Origin: Shimia_B sp038527375
Lineage (GTDB): Bacteria; Pseudomonadota; Alphaproteobacteria; Rhodobacterales; Rhodobacteraceae
Assembly: GCA_038527375.1 (NCBI GenBank)
Contig: JBCBFU010000002.1
Span: 62,001 to 126,000 of the forward strand
Direction of reading: 5' to 3'
DNA: 64,000 bases
In this document: positions 7,921 to 17,437 of the stretch, piece after piece
Layout: every line of letters starts with the position of its first letter
Position numbering within the stretch: position 1 is the stretch's first letter
Program-made: the position numbers and the translations under genes
Notes under the pieces: generated by a model
Told to the model about the DNA's origin: nothing
Seen by the model: the letters and a program-made list of their open reading frames with translations, nothing else
The model's database searches: none

Positions 7921-9840
7921 TTGGGCAACGCGCGCAATTTTGCATTCTGGATCGTTCTGTTTTTGCTGATGCTGGCCATGTTCCGGCTGTTTTCTGGCGA
8001 ACAGTCATCGATCTCGTCTACCGACATCACCTATTCGGATTTCATTGAAGCCGTTGAAAATGGCAACGTGACGCAGGTCAGCCTCGACGGTGAAAACGTC
8101 CGCTACATTGGCGCCGACGGTCGGACCTACACGACGGTGCGCCCGTCTGACGCGGAACTGACCGACTTCCTGATCGCCGAAGGTGTCGAGGTCGATGTGC
8201 GTCCACAGGAAGAGGGGCTGTTTACCTCGCTTCTGTTCACGCTCCTGCCGTTCCTTCTGCTGATCGGCGTCTGGATCTATTTCATGAACCGCATGCAAGG
8301 CGGCGGTCGCGGCGGAGCGATGGGTTTTGGCAAGTCGAAGGCCAAGCTTTTGACCGAAAAGCATGGCCGCGTGACGTTCGATGACGTCGCCGGCATTGAT
8401 GAGGCGAAGGACGATCTGGAAGAGATCGTCGAGTTTCTGCGAAACCCCCAGAAGTTCAGCCGCCTTGGCGGTAAGATCCCCAAAGGCGCATTGCTTGTGG
8501 GCCCTCCGGGCACCGGTAAGACGCTGCTGGCGCGCGCCGTGGCGGGCGAAGCGGGCGTGCCGTTCTTCACCATCTCGGGCTCCGACTTTGTCGAGATGTT
8601 CGTGGGTGTGGGTGCATCGCGCGTGCGCGACATGTTCGAACAGGCCAAGAAAAACGCGCCCTGTATCATCTTCATCGACGAGATCGACGCCGTGGGCCGG
8701 TCGCGTGGCGTAGGCTACGGCGGTGGCAATGACGAGCGTGAGCAAACGCTGAACCAGCTTCTGGTCGAAATGGACGGCTTTGACGCGAACGAGGGCATCA
8801 TCATCGTCGCGGCCACCAACCGCCCCGATGTTCTGGACCCTGCGCTTTTGCGTCCCGGCCGCTTCGACCGCCAGGTGCAGGTGCCCAATCCCGACATCAA
8901 GGGCCGCGAGAAGATCCTCGGCGTGCATGCCCGCAAGGTGCCGCTTGGCCCCGATGTGGACCTGCGCATCATCGCGCGCGGCACGCCCGGTTTCTCGGGG
9001 GCTGACCTCGCGAACCTCGTGAACGAGGCGGCACTGATGGCGGCCCGTGTGGGACGGCGTTACGTGACGATGGACGATTTCGAGAACGCCAAAGACAAGG
9101 TCATGATGGGGTCCGAACGCCGGTCCATGGTCATGACCGAGGATGAGAAGGCGTTGACCGCCTATCACGAGGCGGGCCACGCGGTCGTGGGTCTGAACGT
9201 GCCCAAGCACGATCCGATCCACAAAGCGACCATCATCCCGCGCGGTCGCGCGCTGGGTCTGGTGCTGTCGCTGCCGGAACGGGATCAGTTGTCGGTGTCG
9301 AAGACGCAGTATACGTCCAAGATCGCCATGGCGATGGGCGGCAAGGTTGCCGAAGAGCTGAAGTTCGGTGCCGAAAACGTAACCTCGGGCGCGACTTCGG
9401 ACATCCAGCAATCGACCAAGATCGCCCGTGCGATGGTCACACAATTCGGTTTCGCCGATGAGCTGGGCCATGTGGACTACGCCAACGAGCAGCAGTCCTA
9501 TCTGGGCAACTACGGCGGCGGGACGAACCACAGCCAGGCGACCCAGCAGATCATCGACCAAAAGGTGAAAGAGATCATCGATACGGGCTATGAAACTGCC
9601 AAGCGCATCCTGACCGAGAAGAAGCAGGAATGGGAAAACCTTGCGCAGGGTCTGCTGGAATACGAGACGCTGACGGGGCCGGAAATCATCAAGGTGATGA
9701 ACGGGGAACCGCTCAACCGCAATGATGACGACGATGGGATCGATACGGGTGGCGGTGCCTCTGTGACGGCCATTCCCAAGAAGTCGAAGAAGCCCAAGGC
9801 GACGGATACCGGGGGTCTCGAACCCGAACCTACCGCCTGA
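7921..9840 (+). CDS. ftsH: ATP-dependent zinc metalloprotease FtsH
   Basis: A 639-residue inner-membrane AAA protease that degrades misfolded membrane proteins and short-lived regulators. Two membrane segments (residues ~7-23 and ~102-121) flank a small periplasmic domain. Walker A GPPGTGKT is at 194-201, Walker B IIFIDEID at 249-256, the second region of homology near 300-316, and the zinc site HEAGH at 416-420. It starts on TTG, supported by a perfect AAGGAGG at 7906-7912 eight bases upstream and by the immediate membrane anchor. A strong terminator follows. Confidence 0.98.
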   Translation: MGNARNFAFWIVLFLLMLAMFRLFSGEQSSISSTDITYSDFIEAVENGNVTQVSLDGENVRYIGADGRTYTTVRPSDAELTDFLIAEGVEVDVRPQEEGLFTSLLFTLLPFLLLIGVWIYFMNRMQGGGRGGAMGFGKSKAKLLTEKHGRVTFDDVAGIDEAKDDLEEIVEFLRNPQKFSRLGGKIPKGALLVGPPGTGKTLLARAVAGEAGVPFFTISGSDFVEMFVGVGASRVRDMFEQAKKNAPCIIFIDEIDAVGRSRGVGYGGGNDEREQTLNQLLVEMDGFDANEGIIIVAATNRPDVLDPALLRPGRFDRQVQVPNPDIKGREKILGVHARKVPLGPDVDLRIIARGTPGFSGADLANLVNEAALMAARVGRRYVTMDDFENAKDKVMMGSERRSMVMTEDEKALTAYHEAGHAVVGLNVPKHDPIHKATIIPRGRALGLVLSLPERDQLSVSKTQYTSKIAMAMGGKVAEELKFGAENVTSGATSDIQQSTKIARAMVTQFGFADELGHVDYANEQQSYLGNYGGGTNHSQATQQIIDQKVKEIIDTGYETAKRILTEKKQEWENLAQGLLEYETLTGPEIIKVMNGEPLNRNDDDDGIDTGGGASVTAIPKKSKKPKATDTGGLEPEPTA

Positions 9841-9870
9841 TCGATCTAAATCGATCCTGAGAAACTGCAA

Positions 9871-9900
9871 AGCGCCACCCGAACCGGTGGCGCTTTTGCT
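9871..9900 (+). terminator. Intrinsic terminator after ftsH
   Basis: Nine-base perfect arms (AGCGCCACC at 9871-9879 and its complement at 9886-9894) enclose a six-base loop. They are followed directly by a T-rich stretch, and the hairpin lies 30 bases after the ftsH stop. It most likely ends the tol-pal-tilS-ftsH transcription. Confidence 0.88.
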
Positions 9901-10042
9901 TTTTGGAGTGCCTCGTGGTCGGCATTGGCCTCTCCGGCAGAAAATCGCGGGCGCGTGCCTTTCTGCCCGTGCGATCTGTCTTTGCGGTGGAAATCTGCGA
10001 GCCGTGGCGCGAATATCTGGCGCAGGATCGAAAGGACTGACC

Positions 10043-10639
10043 ATGCCAGCGCTCAAACCCACCGAATTTACCGGAACTGTCCGCTGGATCGGCCGCGTCG
10101 CGGATCGTGATGCGTCTCTCGCGTCCGAGCCATTGGAAAGTGTCGAGATTGGCTTTGGCGGGATCGAGGGGGAGGCCCATGGCGGTGTCACCCGCGCCTC
10201 GTGCAGTCGCGTGATCTCGCAACATCCGCGGGGGACCGAGATACGGAATGTGCGCCAGTTGTCGGTGGTGAGCGCGGAGGAACTGGCCGAAACGGCGTGC
10301 GCCATGGGGGTGGCCACGCTTGCACCGCATCAGGTTGGCGCGTCCTTGATGGTGGAAGGTTTGCCGGATTTCACCCACCTGCCGCCTTCGTCGCGCCTGC
10401 AAGGGCCGTCAGGGGTGACATTCATCGTCGATATGGAAAACCGACCCTGCCATTTGCCGGCCAAGGTGATCGACGAGACCGACCCGGGCAAAGGCGGCGC
10501 GTTCAAGGCCGCGGCCAAAGACAGACGCGGCGTGACAGTGAGTGTCGAGCGGCCAGGCGCGCTGGCTGTAGGTGACACGCTGGTTCTGCATGTTCCGGCC
10601 CAACGCCTTTGGGCGCATCACGAGGCCGTCCTAGATTAG
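10043..10639 (+). CDS. MOSC domain-containing protein
   Basis: A 198-residue soluble protein matching the MOSC sulfurase C-terminal domain family. It has a GIEGEAHGG-like block (residues ~38-46), then IRNVRQLSVVSAEEL (~68-82), and a later cysteine in NRPCH (~134-138) at the place of the conserved MOSC cysteine. MOSC proteins transfer sulfur or handle molybdopterin; stand-alone members are mostly uncharacterised, so the substrate is unknown. The frame is open further upstream, but that part overlaps the ftsH terminator, so the ATG at 10043 is preferred. It ends on TAG. Confidence 0.85.
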   Translation: MPALKPTEFTGTVRWIGRVADRDASLASEPLESVEIGFGGIEGEAHGGVTRASCSRVISQHPRGTEIRNVRQLSVVSAEELAETACAMGVATLAPHQVGASLMVEGLPDFTHLPPSSRLQGPSGVTFIVDMENRPCHLPAKVIDETDPGKGGAFKAAAKDRRGVTVSVERPGALAVGDTLVLHVPAQRLWAHHEAVLD

Positions 10640-10641
10640 TC

Positions 10642-10716
10642 TTAGGCGACTAGCCCGGCCAAAAGCAGGCCGCTGATGATAAAGCTCGCGTGGATGATAA
10701 GGGCGGGAAAGTTCAT
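10642..10716 (-). CDS. Possible 24-residue hydrophobic small protein
   Basis: A short minus-strand frame encodes 24 residues, nearly all hydrophobic, with one predicted membrane helix. It has a good ribosome-binding site: GAGGAG (minus strand, 10723-10728) about six bases before the ATG. It ends three bases from the MOSC gene, convergent with it, and is divergent from fhs. No family is recognised. The evidence is the ribosome-binding site plus composition; conservation in relatives would be needed to confirm it. Confidence 0.4.
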   Translation of the reverse strand: MNFPALIIHASFIISGLLLAGLVA

Positions 10717-10986
10717 CGTCGTCTCCTCAATCAGTGGGCATGCAGGATGGCATGCGCGGATTAACGTCGACTTACCGGCGTGGGTTCCGCCTGACGGACC
10801 GCCAAGTTGCACTTGGGGCGCAGGGTTTCCGATACGCGCCGGTTCGACCGCTGTGCGATCTGGCTTTGCCGCTGGGCGCGCGCGGTATGTCGGAAATGGG
10901 GCTGGGGCGGCAGCCAAATCCGCGCTAGGGCGGCTGAGTGGCAAATGGCATGCCACGGCACACGACCTGGATTTGGGAGACACCTC

Positions 10987-12663
10987 ATGGGGTACAAAAG
11001 CGATATCGAGATTGCGCGCGAAGCGCAGAAGCAGCCCATCCAGGAGATCGGTGCAAAGCTGGGCATCGGGGCGGACGATCTGCTGCCTTATGGCCATGAC
11101 AAGGCAAAGGTCAGCCAGGACTTCATCAACTCGGTGCAGGATCGCGACAACGGTAAGCTGATCCTTGTGACCGCGATCAACCCAACGCCTGCGGGTGAAG
11201 GCAAGACGACAACGACCGTGGGTCTGGGCGACGGCCTGAACCACATCGGCAAGAACGCCTGCGTCTGTATCCGCGAGGCGTCGCTGGGCCCGAACTTCGG
11301 GATGAAGGGTGGCGCGGCCGGTGGCGGCTACGCTCAGGTCGTGCCGATGGAAGAGATGAACCTTCACTTCACCGGCGACTTCCACGCGATCACCTCGGCC
11401 CACTCGCTGCTGTCGGCGATGATCGACAACCACATCTATTGGGGCAACGAGCTTGAGATCGACGTGCGCCGCGTTGTGTGGCGGCGTGTGGTCGACATGA
11501 ACGACCGCGCGCTGCGTCAGATCACGGCGTCGCTGGGCGGTGTGGCAAACGGCTTCCCCCGCGAGGCGGGCTTTGACATCACCGTGGCGTCCGAGGTCAT
11601 GGCGATCCTGTGCTTGGCCAAGGACCTCAAGGACCTGCAGAAGCGCCTGGGCGACATGATCGTGGCCTACCGCCGCGACCGCAGCCCGGTCTTTGCGCGC
11701 GACATCAAGGCAGACGGCGCAATGACCGTTCTTCTGAAGGACGCGATGCAGCCCAACCTCGTTCAGACGCTCGAGAACAACCCGGCCTTCGTGCATGGTG
11801 GCCCGTTCGCCAACATCGCGCACGGCTGTAACTCGGTCATCGCGACGACGACGGCCCTGAAACTGGCCGATTATGTCGTGACCGAAGCGGGCTTTGGCGC
11901 AGACCTCGGTGCCGAGAAGTTCATGAACATCAAGTGCCGCAAGGCGGGCCTGGCTCCGTCCGTCGTGGTTTGCGTGGCCACCGTGCGCGCGATGAAGATG
12001 AACGGGGGCGTGGCCAAGGCCGATCTGGGCGCCGAGAACGTCGAGGCGGTCAAGGCGGGTTGCCCGAACCTGGGTCGCCATATCGAGAACCTGAAGAGCT
12101 TTGGCGTGCCGGTGGTCGTGGCGATCAACCACTTCGTGACCGACACCGATGCCGAAGTGCAGGCGATCAAGGATTACGTGGCCGAGCAGGGCGCGGAAGC
12201 GGTGCTGTCGAAGCACTGGGAGCTGGGCTCTGAGGGCTCGGCAGATCTGGCCACGAAGGTGGCTGAGATCGCCGATGCGGGCAACGCGAACTTCGCGCCG
12301 ATCTACCCTGACGAGATGCCGCTGGCTGAGAAGATCCAGACGATCTGCAAGCGCATCTACCGCGCGGACGAGGCGCTGATGGACAAGAAGATCCGCGATC
12401 AGCTCAAGCTCTGGGAAGAGCAGGGCTATGGCGATCTGCCGGTCTGCATGGCGAAAACGCAGTATTCCTTCTCGACCGATCCCAACCTGCGAGGGGCGCC
12501 CACGGGCCATTCCGTGCCGGTGCGTGAAGTGCGTTTGTCGGCGGGTGCAGGCTTTGTCGTGGCAGTCTGCGGAGAGATCATGACCATGCCGGGCCTGCCC
12601 CGCGTGCCGTCCGCCGAAAACATCCGGTTGAACGACGACGGCCAGATCGAAGGCCTATTTTAA
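10987..12663 (+). CDS. fhs: Formate--tetrahydrofolate ligase
   Basis: A 558-residue cytoplasmic enzyme joining formate to tetrahydrofolate with ATP to give 10-formyl-THF. The phosphate-binding motif TPAGEGKT is at residues 67-74. Other family blocks are present, such as REASLGPNFGMKGGAAGGGYAQV (~94 onward, part quoted) and the C-terminal GEIMTMPGLPRVPSA. Length is typical. The longer open frame begins at 10807, but the family start MGYKSDIEIA at 10987 is clear. With folD 0.6 kb downstream it forms a one-carbon module, probably used for C1 assimilation or oxidation. Confidence 0.98.
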   Translation: MGYKSDIEIAREAQKQPIQEIGAKLGIGADDLLPYGHDKAKVSQDFINSVQDRDNGKLILVTAINPTPAGEGKTTTTVGLGDGLNHIGKNACVCIREASLGPNFGMKGGAAGGGYAQVVPMEEMNLHFTGDFHAITSAHSLLSAMIDNHIYWGNELEIDVRRVVWRRVVDMNDRALRQITASLGGVANGFPREAGFDITVASEVMAILCLAKDLKDLQKRLGDMIVAYRRDRSPVFARDIKADGAMTVLLKDAMQPNLVQTLENNPAFVHGGPFANIAHGCNSVIATTTALKLADYVVTEAGFGADLGAEKFMNIKCRKAGLAPSVVVCVATVRAMKMNGGVAKADLGAENVEAVKAGCPNLGRHIENLKSFGVPVVVAINHFVTDTDAEVQAIKDYVAEQGAEAVLSKHWELGSEGSADLATKVAEIADAGNANFAPIYPDEMPLAEKIQTICKRIYRADEALMDKKIRDQLKLWEEQGYGDLPVCMAKTQYSFSTDPNLRGAPTGHSVPVREVRLSAGAGFVVAVCGEIMTMPGLPRVPSAENIRLNDDGQIEGLF

Positions 12664-12670
12664 GACGCGG

Positions 12671-12705
12671 GCAGGCGCGGCCCCCATCGGGGGGACCGCG
12701 CCTGC
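12671..12705 (+). terminator. Strong hairpin after fhs
   Basis: A 15-base-pair hairpin: ten-base arms GCAGGCGCGG/CCGCGCCTGC plus an inner CCCCC/GGGGG, with one bulged A. It begins seven bases after the fhs stop. No T-run follows directly (TTTTT comes about 19 bases later), so it may be an mRNA 3'-end stabiliser or partial terminator. Confidence 0.55.
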
Positions 12706-12749
12706 GTGCCTTCGGCGAGAGTATTTTTGGACCATCGAAGGGCAAGCCT

Positions 12750-13301
12750 GTGCTGAGAACCGTATCCCTTGCGCTGGTGGTGAGCCTTTTTGGCAGCGCC
12801 GCCGTGGCTGGCGAGTGGTTCCTGCACCCGTTCGGAGAATTGCGGGCCTATCACGACGACTGGCTGGCGGTCTGTGACGACGATGGCCGCGGCGCCTGCC
12901 GGGTGGTGCGGGCGCAGGCCGATAGCGGCTCGGGCGCGTTTTTCGATGCCCGCCTGTCGCTTCATCGCGGCGACGGCGGTTGGTGGATCGAGGTGATGGA
13001 TCGCGGGATGCCCGAGCAGGCGTTGACCGCGCTCAGCTTTGATTTCGGGGCAGGGCGCGTTGTGGCGCTCGCACCGGGCGATTGGTTTTTGGGCGAACTG
13101 CGTTACGCCAACGTGGCCGAGACAGTGACCGTCACCGATCCCGCGATTGTCGAAGACCTGATCGCGCGCCTGCAAGCGGGTCGTGTGGTCTTGCTGCGCT
13201 ACGCCCCCGTGGGGGCAGGCGCTGTGGAGGCATTCCCCCTGCGCGGGATAACAGCGGCCATGGCCGCGGTAGAGACTTTGAGAGAGGAGCGGGGCCAATG
13301 A
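12750..13301 (+). CDS. Secreted IalB-like protein
   Basis: A 183-residue protein with a clear signal peptide (residues 1-~20, ending SAAVAG) and a short beta-rich domain. Two cysteines lie close together in the CDDDGRGAC segment (~42-50). This resembles the invasion-associated locus B (IalB) family common in alphaproteobacteria, probably periplasmic; the assignment is by general resemblance only. It starts on GTG. The stop overlaps the folD start as ATGA, so it is co-translated with folD although no functional link is known. Confidence 0.7.
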   Translation: MLRTVSLALVVSLFGSAAVAGEWFLHPFGELRAYHDDWLAVCDDDGRGACRVVRAQADSGSGAFFDARLSLHRGDGGWWIEVMDRGMPEQALTALSFDFGAGRVVALAPGDWFLGELRYANVAETVTVTDPAIVEDLIARLQAGRVVLLRYAPVGAGAVEAFPLRGITAAMAAVETLREERGQ

Positions 13302-14200
13302 CGGCAACGGTGATCGACGGAAAGGCCTTTGCGGCCAAGGTGCGTGGCCAAGTGGCAGAGCATGTCACGCGTCTAAAAGACGAACACGGGATCACACCCG
13401 GTCTGGCCGTCGTGCTGGTGGGTGAAGACCCAGCCAGCCAAGTCTATGTCCGGTCCAAGGGCAAGCAAACGGTCGAGGCTGGCATGGCCAGTTTCGAGCA
13501 CAAGCTGGACGCCACCGTGTCCGAGGCCGACCTGCTGGCGGTGGTCGAAGGGCTGAACGCCGATCCGGCGGTTCATGGTATCCTGGTTCAGCTGCCCTTG
13601 CCCAAACACCTGAACGAGGATCTGGTGATCAACGCCATCGACCCGGCCAAGGACGTGGACGGCTTTCATATCTCGAATGTCGGGCTGCTGGGCACGGGGC
13701 AAAAGAGCATGGTGCCCTGTACGCCGCTGGGCTGCCTGATGATGCTGCGCGACCACCATGGCAGCCTGTCGGGCATGAACGCTGTTGTGATCGGACGCTC
13801 CAACATCGTGGGCAAACCCATGGCACAACTGCTGTTGGGCGATAGCTGCACGGTCACCATCGCCCATTCGCGGACCAAGGACCTGCCCGCCGTCGTGCGC
13901 GGTGCCGACATCGTCGTGGCCGCCGTTGGCCGCCCACAAATGGTGCCGGGCGACTGGATCAAGCCGGGCGCGACAGTGATTGACGTGGGCATCAACCGGA
14001 TCGACGCGCCCGAGAAGGGCGAGGGCAAGACCCGCCTTGTGGGTGATGCGGATTACGCAAGCTGTGCCGAGGTGGCGGGCGCCATCACGCCCGTACCTGG
14101 CGGCGTGGGGCCGATGACCATCGCCTGTCTGCTGGCCAATACGGTCACCGCCTGCTGCCGCGCCAACGGTTTGACCGAACCGCAGGGCCTGACTGCCTGA
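13298..14200 (+). CDS. folD: Bifunctional methylene-THF dehydrogenase/cyclohydrolase FolD
   Basis: A 300-residue cytoplasmic enzyme interconverting 5,10-methylene-THF, methenyl-THF and 10-formyl-THF with NADP. It shows the YVRSK motif with the catalytic lysine (K54), the Rossmann signature VIGRSNIVGKPMAQLL (~165-180) and the C-terminal TPVPGGVGPMTIACLL. Length is normal. The ATG at 13298 overlaps the previous stop; a longer upstream frame lacks support. It acts directly with Fhs on the same folate pool. Confidence 0.98.
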   Translation: MTATVIDGKAFAAKVRGQVAEHVTRLKDEHGITPGLAVVLVGEDPASQVYVRSKGKQTVEAGMASFEHKLDATVSEADLLAVVEGLNADPAVHGILVQLPLPKHLNEDLVINAIDPAKDVDGFHISNVGLLGTGQKSMVPCTPLGCLMMLRDHHGSLSGMNAVVIGRSNIVGKPMAQLLLGDSCTVTIAHSRTKDLPAVVRGADIVVAAVGRPQMVPGDWIKPGATVIDVGINRIDAPEKGEGKTRLVGDADYASCAEVAGAITPVPGGVGPMTIACLLANTVTACCRANGLTEPQGLTA

Positions 14201-14256
14201 GGTGAGCGCCCAAGACGGGTGTTGGCCTGCCGGGCAAAGCACTAGATAGCTCTGAT

Positions 14257-16704
14257 ATGGAGCTGCCCGCACAAATCGAAGACTGGTTCACCCGCAAAGG
14301 GTGGGCCCCCCATCCCCATCAACGCGACATGCTGGATCGCGCAGCGGCGCCGTCGCTGCTGCTGATTGCGCCGACCGGTGGGGGCAAAACGCTGGCCGGG
14401 TTTTTGCCGACGCTGGCCGAATTGGCACACGGCGATCACGACGGGCTGCACACGCTCTATGTCAGCCCGCTCAAGGCACTGGCGGCGGATATCAAACGCA
14501 ACCTGCGCACGCCGGTGGACGAGATCGGCCTCGATATCCGGATCGAGGATCGCACCGGCGATACCTCGGCCACGCAGAAAAAGCGCCAGCGCGCTGACCC
14601 TCCGCATATCCTGCTGACGACGCCCGAAAGTCTGGCCCTTCTGACCTCCTACGAGGACGCGCCACGCATGTTCAAAGGGGTGCAGCGCGTCATCGTAGAT
14701 GAGATTCACGCGCTGGCCGAAAGCAAACGGGGCGATCAGTTGATGCTGGCCTTGGCGCGGCTGCAAACGCTTTGCCCCGATTTGCGGCGCGTGGGTTTGA
14801 GCGCGACGGTGGAGGACCCCGACCGCATCGCGCACCTGTTGGCCCGCCACCCGGACCCCTGCGAAATCCTGCACGCCGATCCCGGACCGCCACCGGACAT
14901 TCAGATGATGCGCACGGACGAATTGCCGCCGTGGTCCGGCGGCGGTGGCAAGTACGCGATCCCGGCGGTTCTGGAGGAGGTGCGCAAGCACAAGACGACC
15001 CTCATCTTTCACAATACCCGCGCCCAGGCCGAGCTGTTCTTTCACAATCTGTGGCTGGCCAATGAGGAGGGATTGCCCATCGGCATCCATCACGGGTCGC
15101 TGGCGCGCGAGCAACGCGCCAAGGTGGAACAGGCCATGGTCGACGGCACGCTCAAGGCGATCGTCTGTACGGGCTCGCTCGATCTGGGGATCGACTGGGG
15201 GGATGTCGATCTGGTCATTCAGGTGGGCGCGCCCAAGAATGTGAAGCGTTTGGTGCAGCGGATCGGGCGTGCCAATCACCGCTATAACGCGCCGTCCAAG
15301 GCGCTCCTTGTGCCTGCCAACCGGTTCGAAGTCGTGGAATGCGTGGCGGCGCTTCAGGCCGTTGCAGAACACGAGCTGGACGGGGAGGCACCCGGTCGGG
15401 GCCCCCGCGATGTCCTGTGTCAGCACATCCTGATTGCGGCCTGCGCGGGGCCGTTCGACGCGGATGCGTTGTTTGATGAAATGCGCAGCGCAGGGGCCTA
15501 TGCGGACCTGACCCGCGCGGAATTCGACGACTGCCTGAACTTCTGCGCGACGGGGGGATATGCGCTTCGTGCCTATGACCGGTGGCAGCGGTTGCTGCAG
15601 CGCCCAGACGGGCGGTGGCAATTGCGCGACCCGCGCGCCACCCAACGTATCCGGATGAATATCGGCACGATCCAGGACACAGACACGCTCAAGGTGCGTC
15701 TCAAGAACCGGGCGGGTGGCAAACCCCTTGGTGAGGTTGAGGAAGGCTTTGCCGCCACGCTTACCCCGGGCGACACGTTCCTGATCGGCGGCCAGATCGT
15801 ACGCTATGAAGGCTTGCGCGAGATGACGGTGGAGGTCACGCGACGCGCCAATGACAAGCCCAAGATCGCGACGTTTCTGGGCACGAAATTTGCCACATCG
15901 ACCAAGCTGACCCATCGCATCCTCGACATGTTCCAGCAGGAGGCATGGCCCGAGCTGCCCGCCCACACCGCCCAATGGCTTGGCCTGCAGCGGGAGGTGT
16001 CGAAACTGCCGGAGGCGGATCGCCTCCTGGTCGAAAGCTTTCCCCATGACGGGCGCGCGCAGACGGTGATCTACGGCTTTGCCGGGCGCAACGCGATGCA
16101 GACCCTGGGCCTTCTCGTGACCCGCCGGATGGAGGAGGCGGGCCTTGGCCCCATGGGGTTTGTCGCCACCGATTATGGCCTGCTGATCTGGGGTCTGGAT
16201 CCGATGGATGACCCGGCTGAGTTCCTGAGCCCTGACGGCCTGCGCGACGGGCTGGAGACATGGCTTGCTGGGAACGCGGTCATGAAGCGCACCTTCAAGG
16301 CGTCGGCCAATATCGCGGGGCTGATCGAACGCAACACACCCCAAAGCCGCAAGAGCGGGCGACAGGCCACGTTTTCGTCCGACATCCTCTACGACACGCT
16401 GTTGAAATACGATCCCGATCACGTGCTGATGCAGATCACCCGCGAAGAGGCGACGCGCGGTCTCGTTGATTTTGGCCGGATCGAAGAAATGCTGGCGCGC
16501 GTCGAAGGCCGTATCGACCATCACGTCTTGAACCGCATCACCCCGCTGGCAGCGCCCCTGTTTCTCGAGCCCGGCCGGGTTCCGGTGAAGGGGCTGGCCG
16601 AAGAGCGCCTGCTCGCCGAAGAGGTCGATCGTTTGATGAACGCGTCCGGTCTTGATCAAATTGACGCCACGCCAGAGCCTAAACGCTGGGCCGTGCCGTT
16701 CTAG
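14257..16704 (+). CDS. Ligase-associated DEXH-box DNA helicase (Lhr-type)
   Basis: An 815-residue superfamily 2 helicase. Walker A APTGGGKT is at residues 38-45, the DEIH box at 148-151, and the SAT-like LSATVED motif near 184-190. The conserved C-terminal helicase block HRIGRANHRYNAPS-like segment is around 340, followed by an Lhr winged-helix/core region. The size and the pdeM gene 49 bases downstream identify the ligase-associated DNA-damage-response helicase class, implicated in repair of crosslinks and alkylation. It ends on TAG. Confidence 0.92.
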   Translation: MELPAQIEDWFTRKGWAPHPHQRDMLDRAAAPSLLLIAPTGGGKTLAGFLPTLAELAHGDHDGLHTLYVSPLKALAADIKRNLRTPVDEIGLDIRIEDRTGDTSATQKKRQRADPPHILLTTPESLALLTSYEDAPRMFKGVQRVIVDEIHALAESKRGDQLMLALARLQTLCPDLRRVGLSATVEDPDRIAHLLARHPDPCEILHADPGPPPDIQMMRTDELPPWSGGGGKYAIPAVLEEVRKHKTTLIFHNTRAQAELFFHNLWLANEEGLPIGIHHGSLAREQRAKVEQAMVDGTLKAIVCTGSLDLGIDWGDVDLVIQVGAPKNVKRLVQRIGRANHRYNAPSKALLVPANRFEVVECVAALQAVAEHELDGEAPGRGPRDVLCQHILIAACAGPFDADALFDEMRSAGAYADLTRAEFDDCLNFCATGGYALRAYDRWQRLLQRPDGRWQLRDPRATQRIRMNIGTIQDTDTLKVRLKNRAGGKPLGEVEEGFAATLTPGDTFLIGGQIVRYEGLREMTVEVTRRANDKPKIATFLGTKFATSTKLTHRILDMFQQEAWPELPAHTAQWLGLQREVSKLPEADRLLVESFPHDGRAQTVIYGFAGRNAMQTLGLLVTRRMEEAGLGPMGFVATDYGLLIWGLDPMDDPAEFLSPDGLRDGLETWLAGNAVMKRTFKASANIAGLIERNTPQSRKSGRQATFSSDILYDTLLKYDPDHVLMQITREEATRGLVDFGRIEEMLARVEGRIDHHVLNRITPLAAPLFLEPGRVPVKGLAEERLLAEEVDRLMNASGLDQIDATPEPKRWAVPF

Positions 16705-16753
16705 ATGTTAACTTTTCCTTGCTCCGCGATGCGATGCGCGCGAAGAACGGATC

Positions 16754-17428
16754 ATGAACGGACACGTCTTTTCCCTTGCCGGGGCCGAGTTGACGGCCTT
16801 GCCGTCGGGCGCCCTATGGTGGGCGCATCTGCGGCTCTTGTGTGTATCAGATTTGCATCTGGGCAAATCGGACCGCATCGCGCGGCGCACGGGCACCATG
16901 CTGCCCCCGTATGAGACACGCGATACGCTGGGGCGGCTCGATGCCGATATCCGTGCGACGGGGGCTGCGACGGTGGTGTGTCTGGGCGACAGCTTTGACG
17001 ATCTGGCCGCGGCAGAAAGCCTGGATGAAGATGAACGCCTCTGGCTGACGCGGCTTCAGGCCGGGCGACGCTGGGTCTGGATCGAGGGCAACCACGATCC
17101 CGGTCCGGTGGATTTCGGGGGCACGCACTTGGCCGAATTGCCGTCGCCGCCCATCACCTTTCGCCACATCGCGCGCCCGGGCCAGTCAGGTGAGGTGTCG
17201 GGCCATTACCACCCAAAGGCCAAGATCAGCGCGCGCGGAAAATCCATCAGCCGCGCCTGTTTTCTCTACGACAGCGACCGTGTGATCCTGCCCGCTTACG
17301 GGACGTATACCGGTGGTCTGCGTTCCGACGATCAGGCGCTCAGCGGCATCATGCGGCGCGAGGCCTGCGCGGTACTGACGGGAACGCAAACCCACGTCAT
17401 CCCGATGCCGCGCGCGCGCACCGCCTGA
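16754..17428 (+). CDS. pdeM: Ligase-associated DNA damage response endonuclease PdeM
   Basis: A 224-residue calcineurin-like metallophosphoesterase. Metal-binding motifs appear in order: SDLHLGK (residues ~32-38), GDSFDD (~78-83), GNHD (~114-117) and a GHYHPK segment (~150). PdeM proteins act as nucleases/phosphodiesterases in the Lig-Exo-Hel-Pde repair set. It follows the helicase on the same strand. The matching ligase and exonuclease are not in this window. The gene converges on the LytTR gene with only nine bases between stops. Confidence 0.9.
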   Translation: MNGHVFSLAGAELTALPSGALWWAHLRLLCVSDLHLGKSDRIARRTGTMLPPYETRDTLGRLDADIRATGAATVVCLGDSFDDLAAAESLDEDERLWLTRLQAGRRWVWIEGNHDPGPVDFGGTHLAELPSPPITFRHIARPGQSGEVSGHYHPKAKISARGKSISRACFLYDSDRVILPAYGTYTGGLRSDDQALSGIMRREACAVLTGTQTHVIPMPRARTA

Positions 17429-17437
17429 CCGCGCGCC

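Noticed and set aside
8005..10317. Very long open frame (770 codons) opposite ftsH
   Set aside because: It mirrors the codon structure of ftsH, is rich in histidine and arginine as antisense frames of GC-rich genes are, and has no family resemblance or ribosome-binding site.
10642..12510. Long open frame (622 codons) opposite fhs
   Set aside because: It is an antisense shadow of fhs. Only its last 24 codons, with a separate start and ribosome-binding site, are worth keeping.
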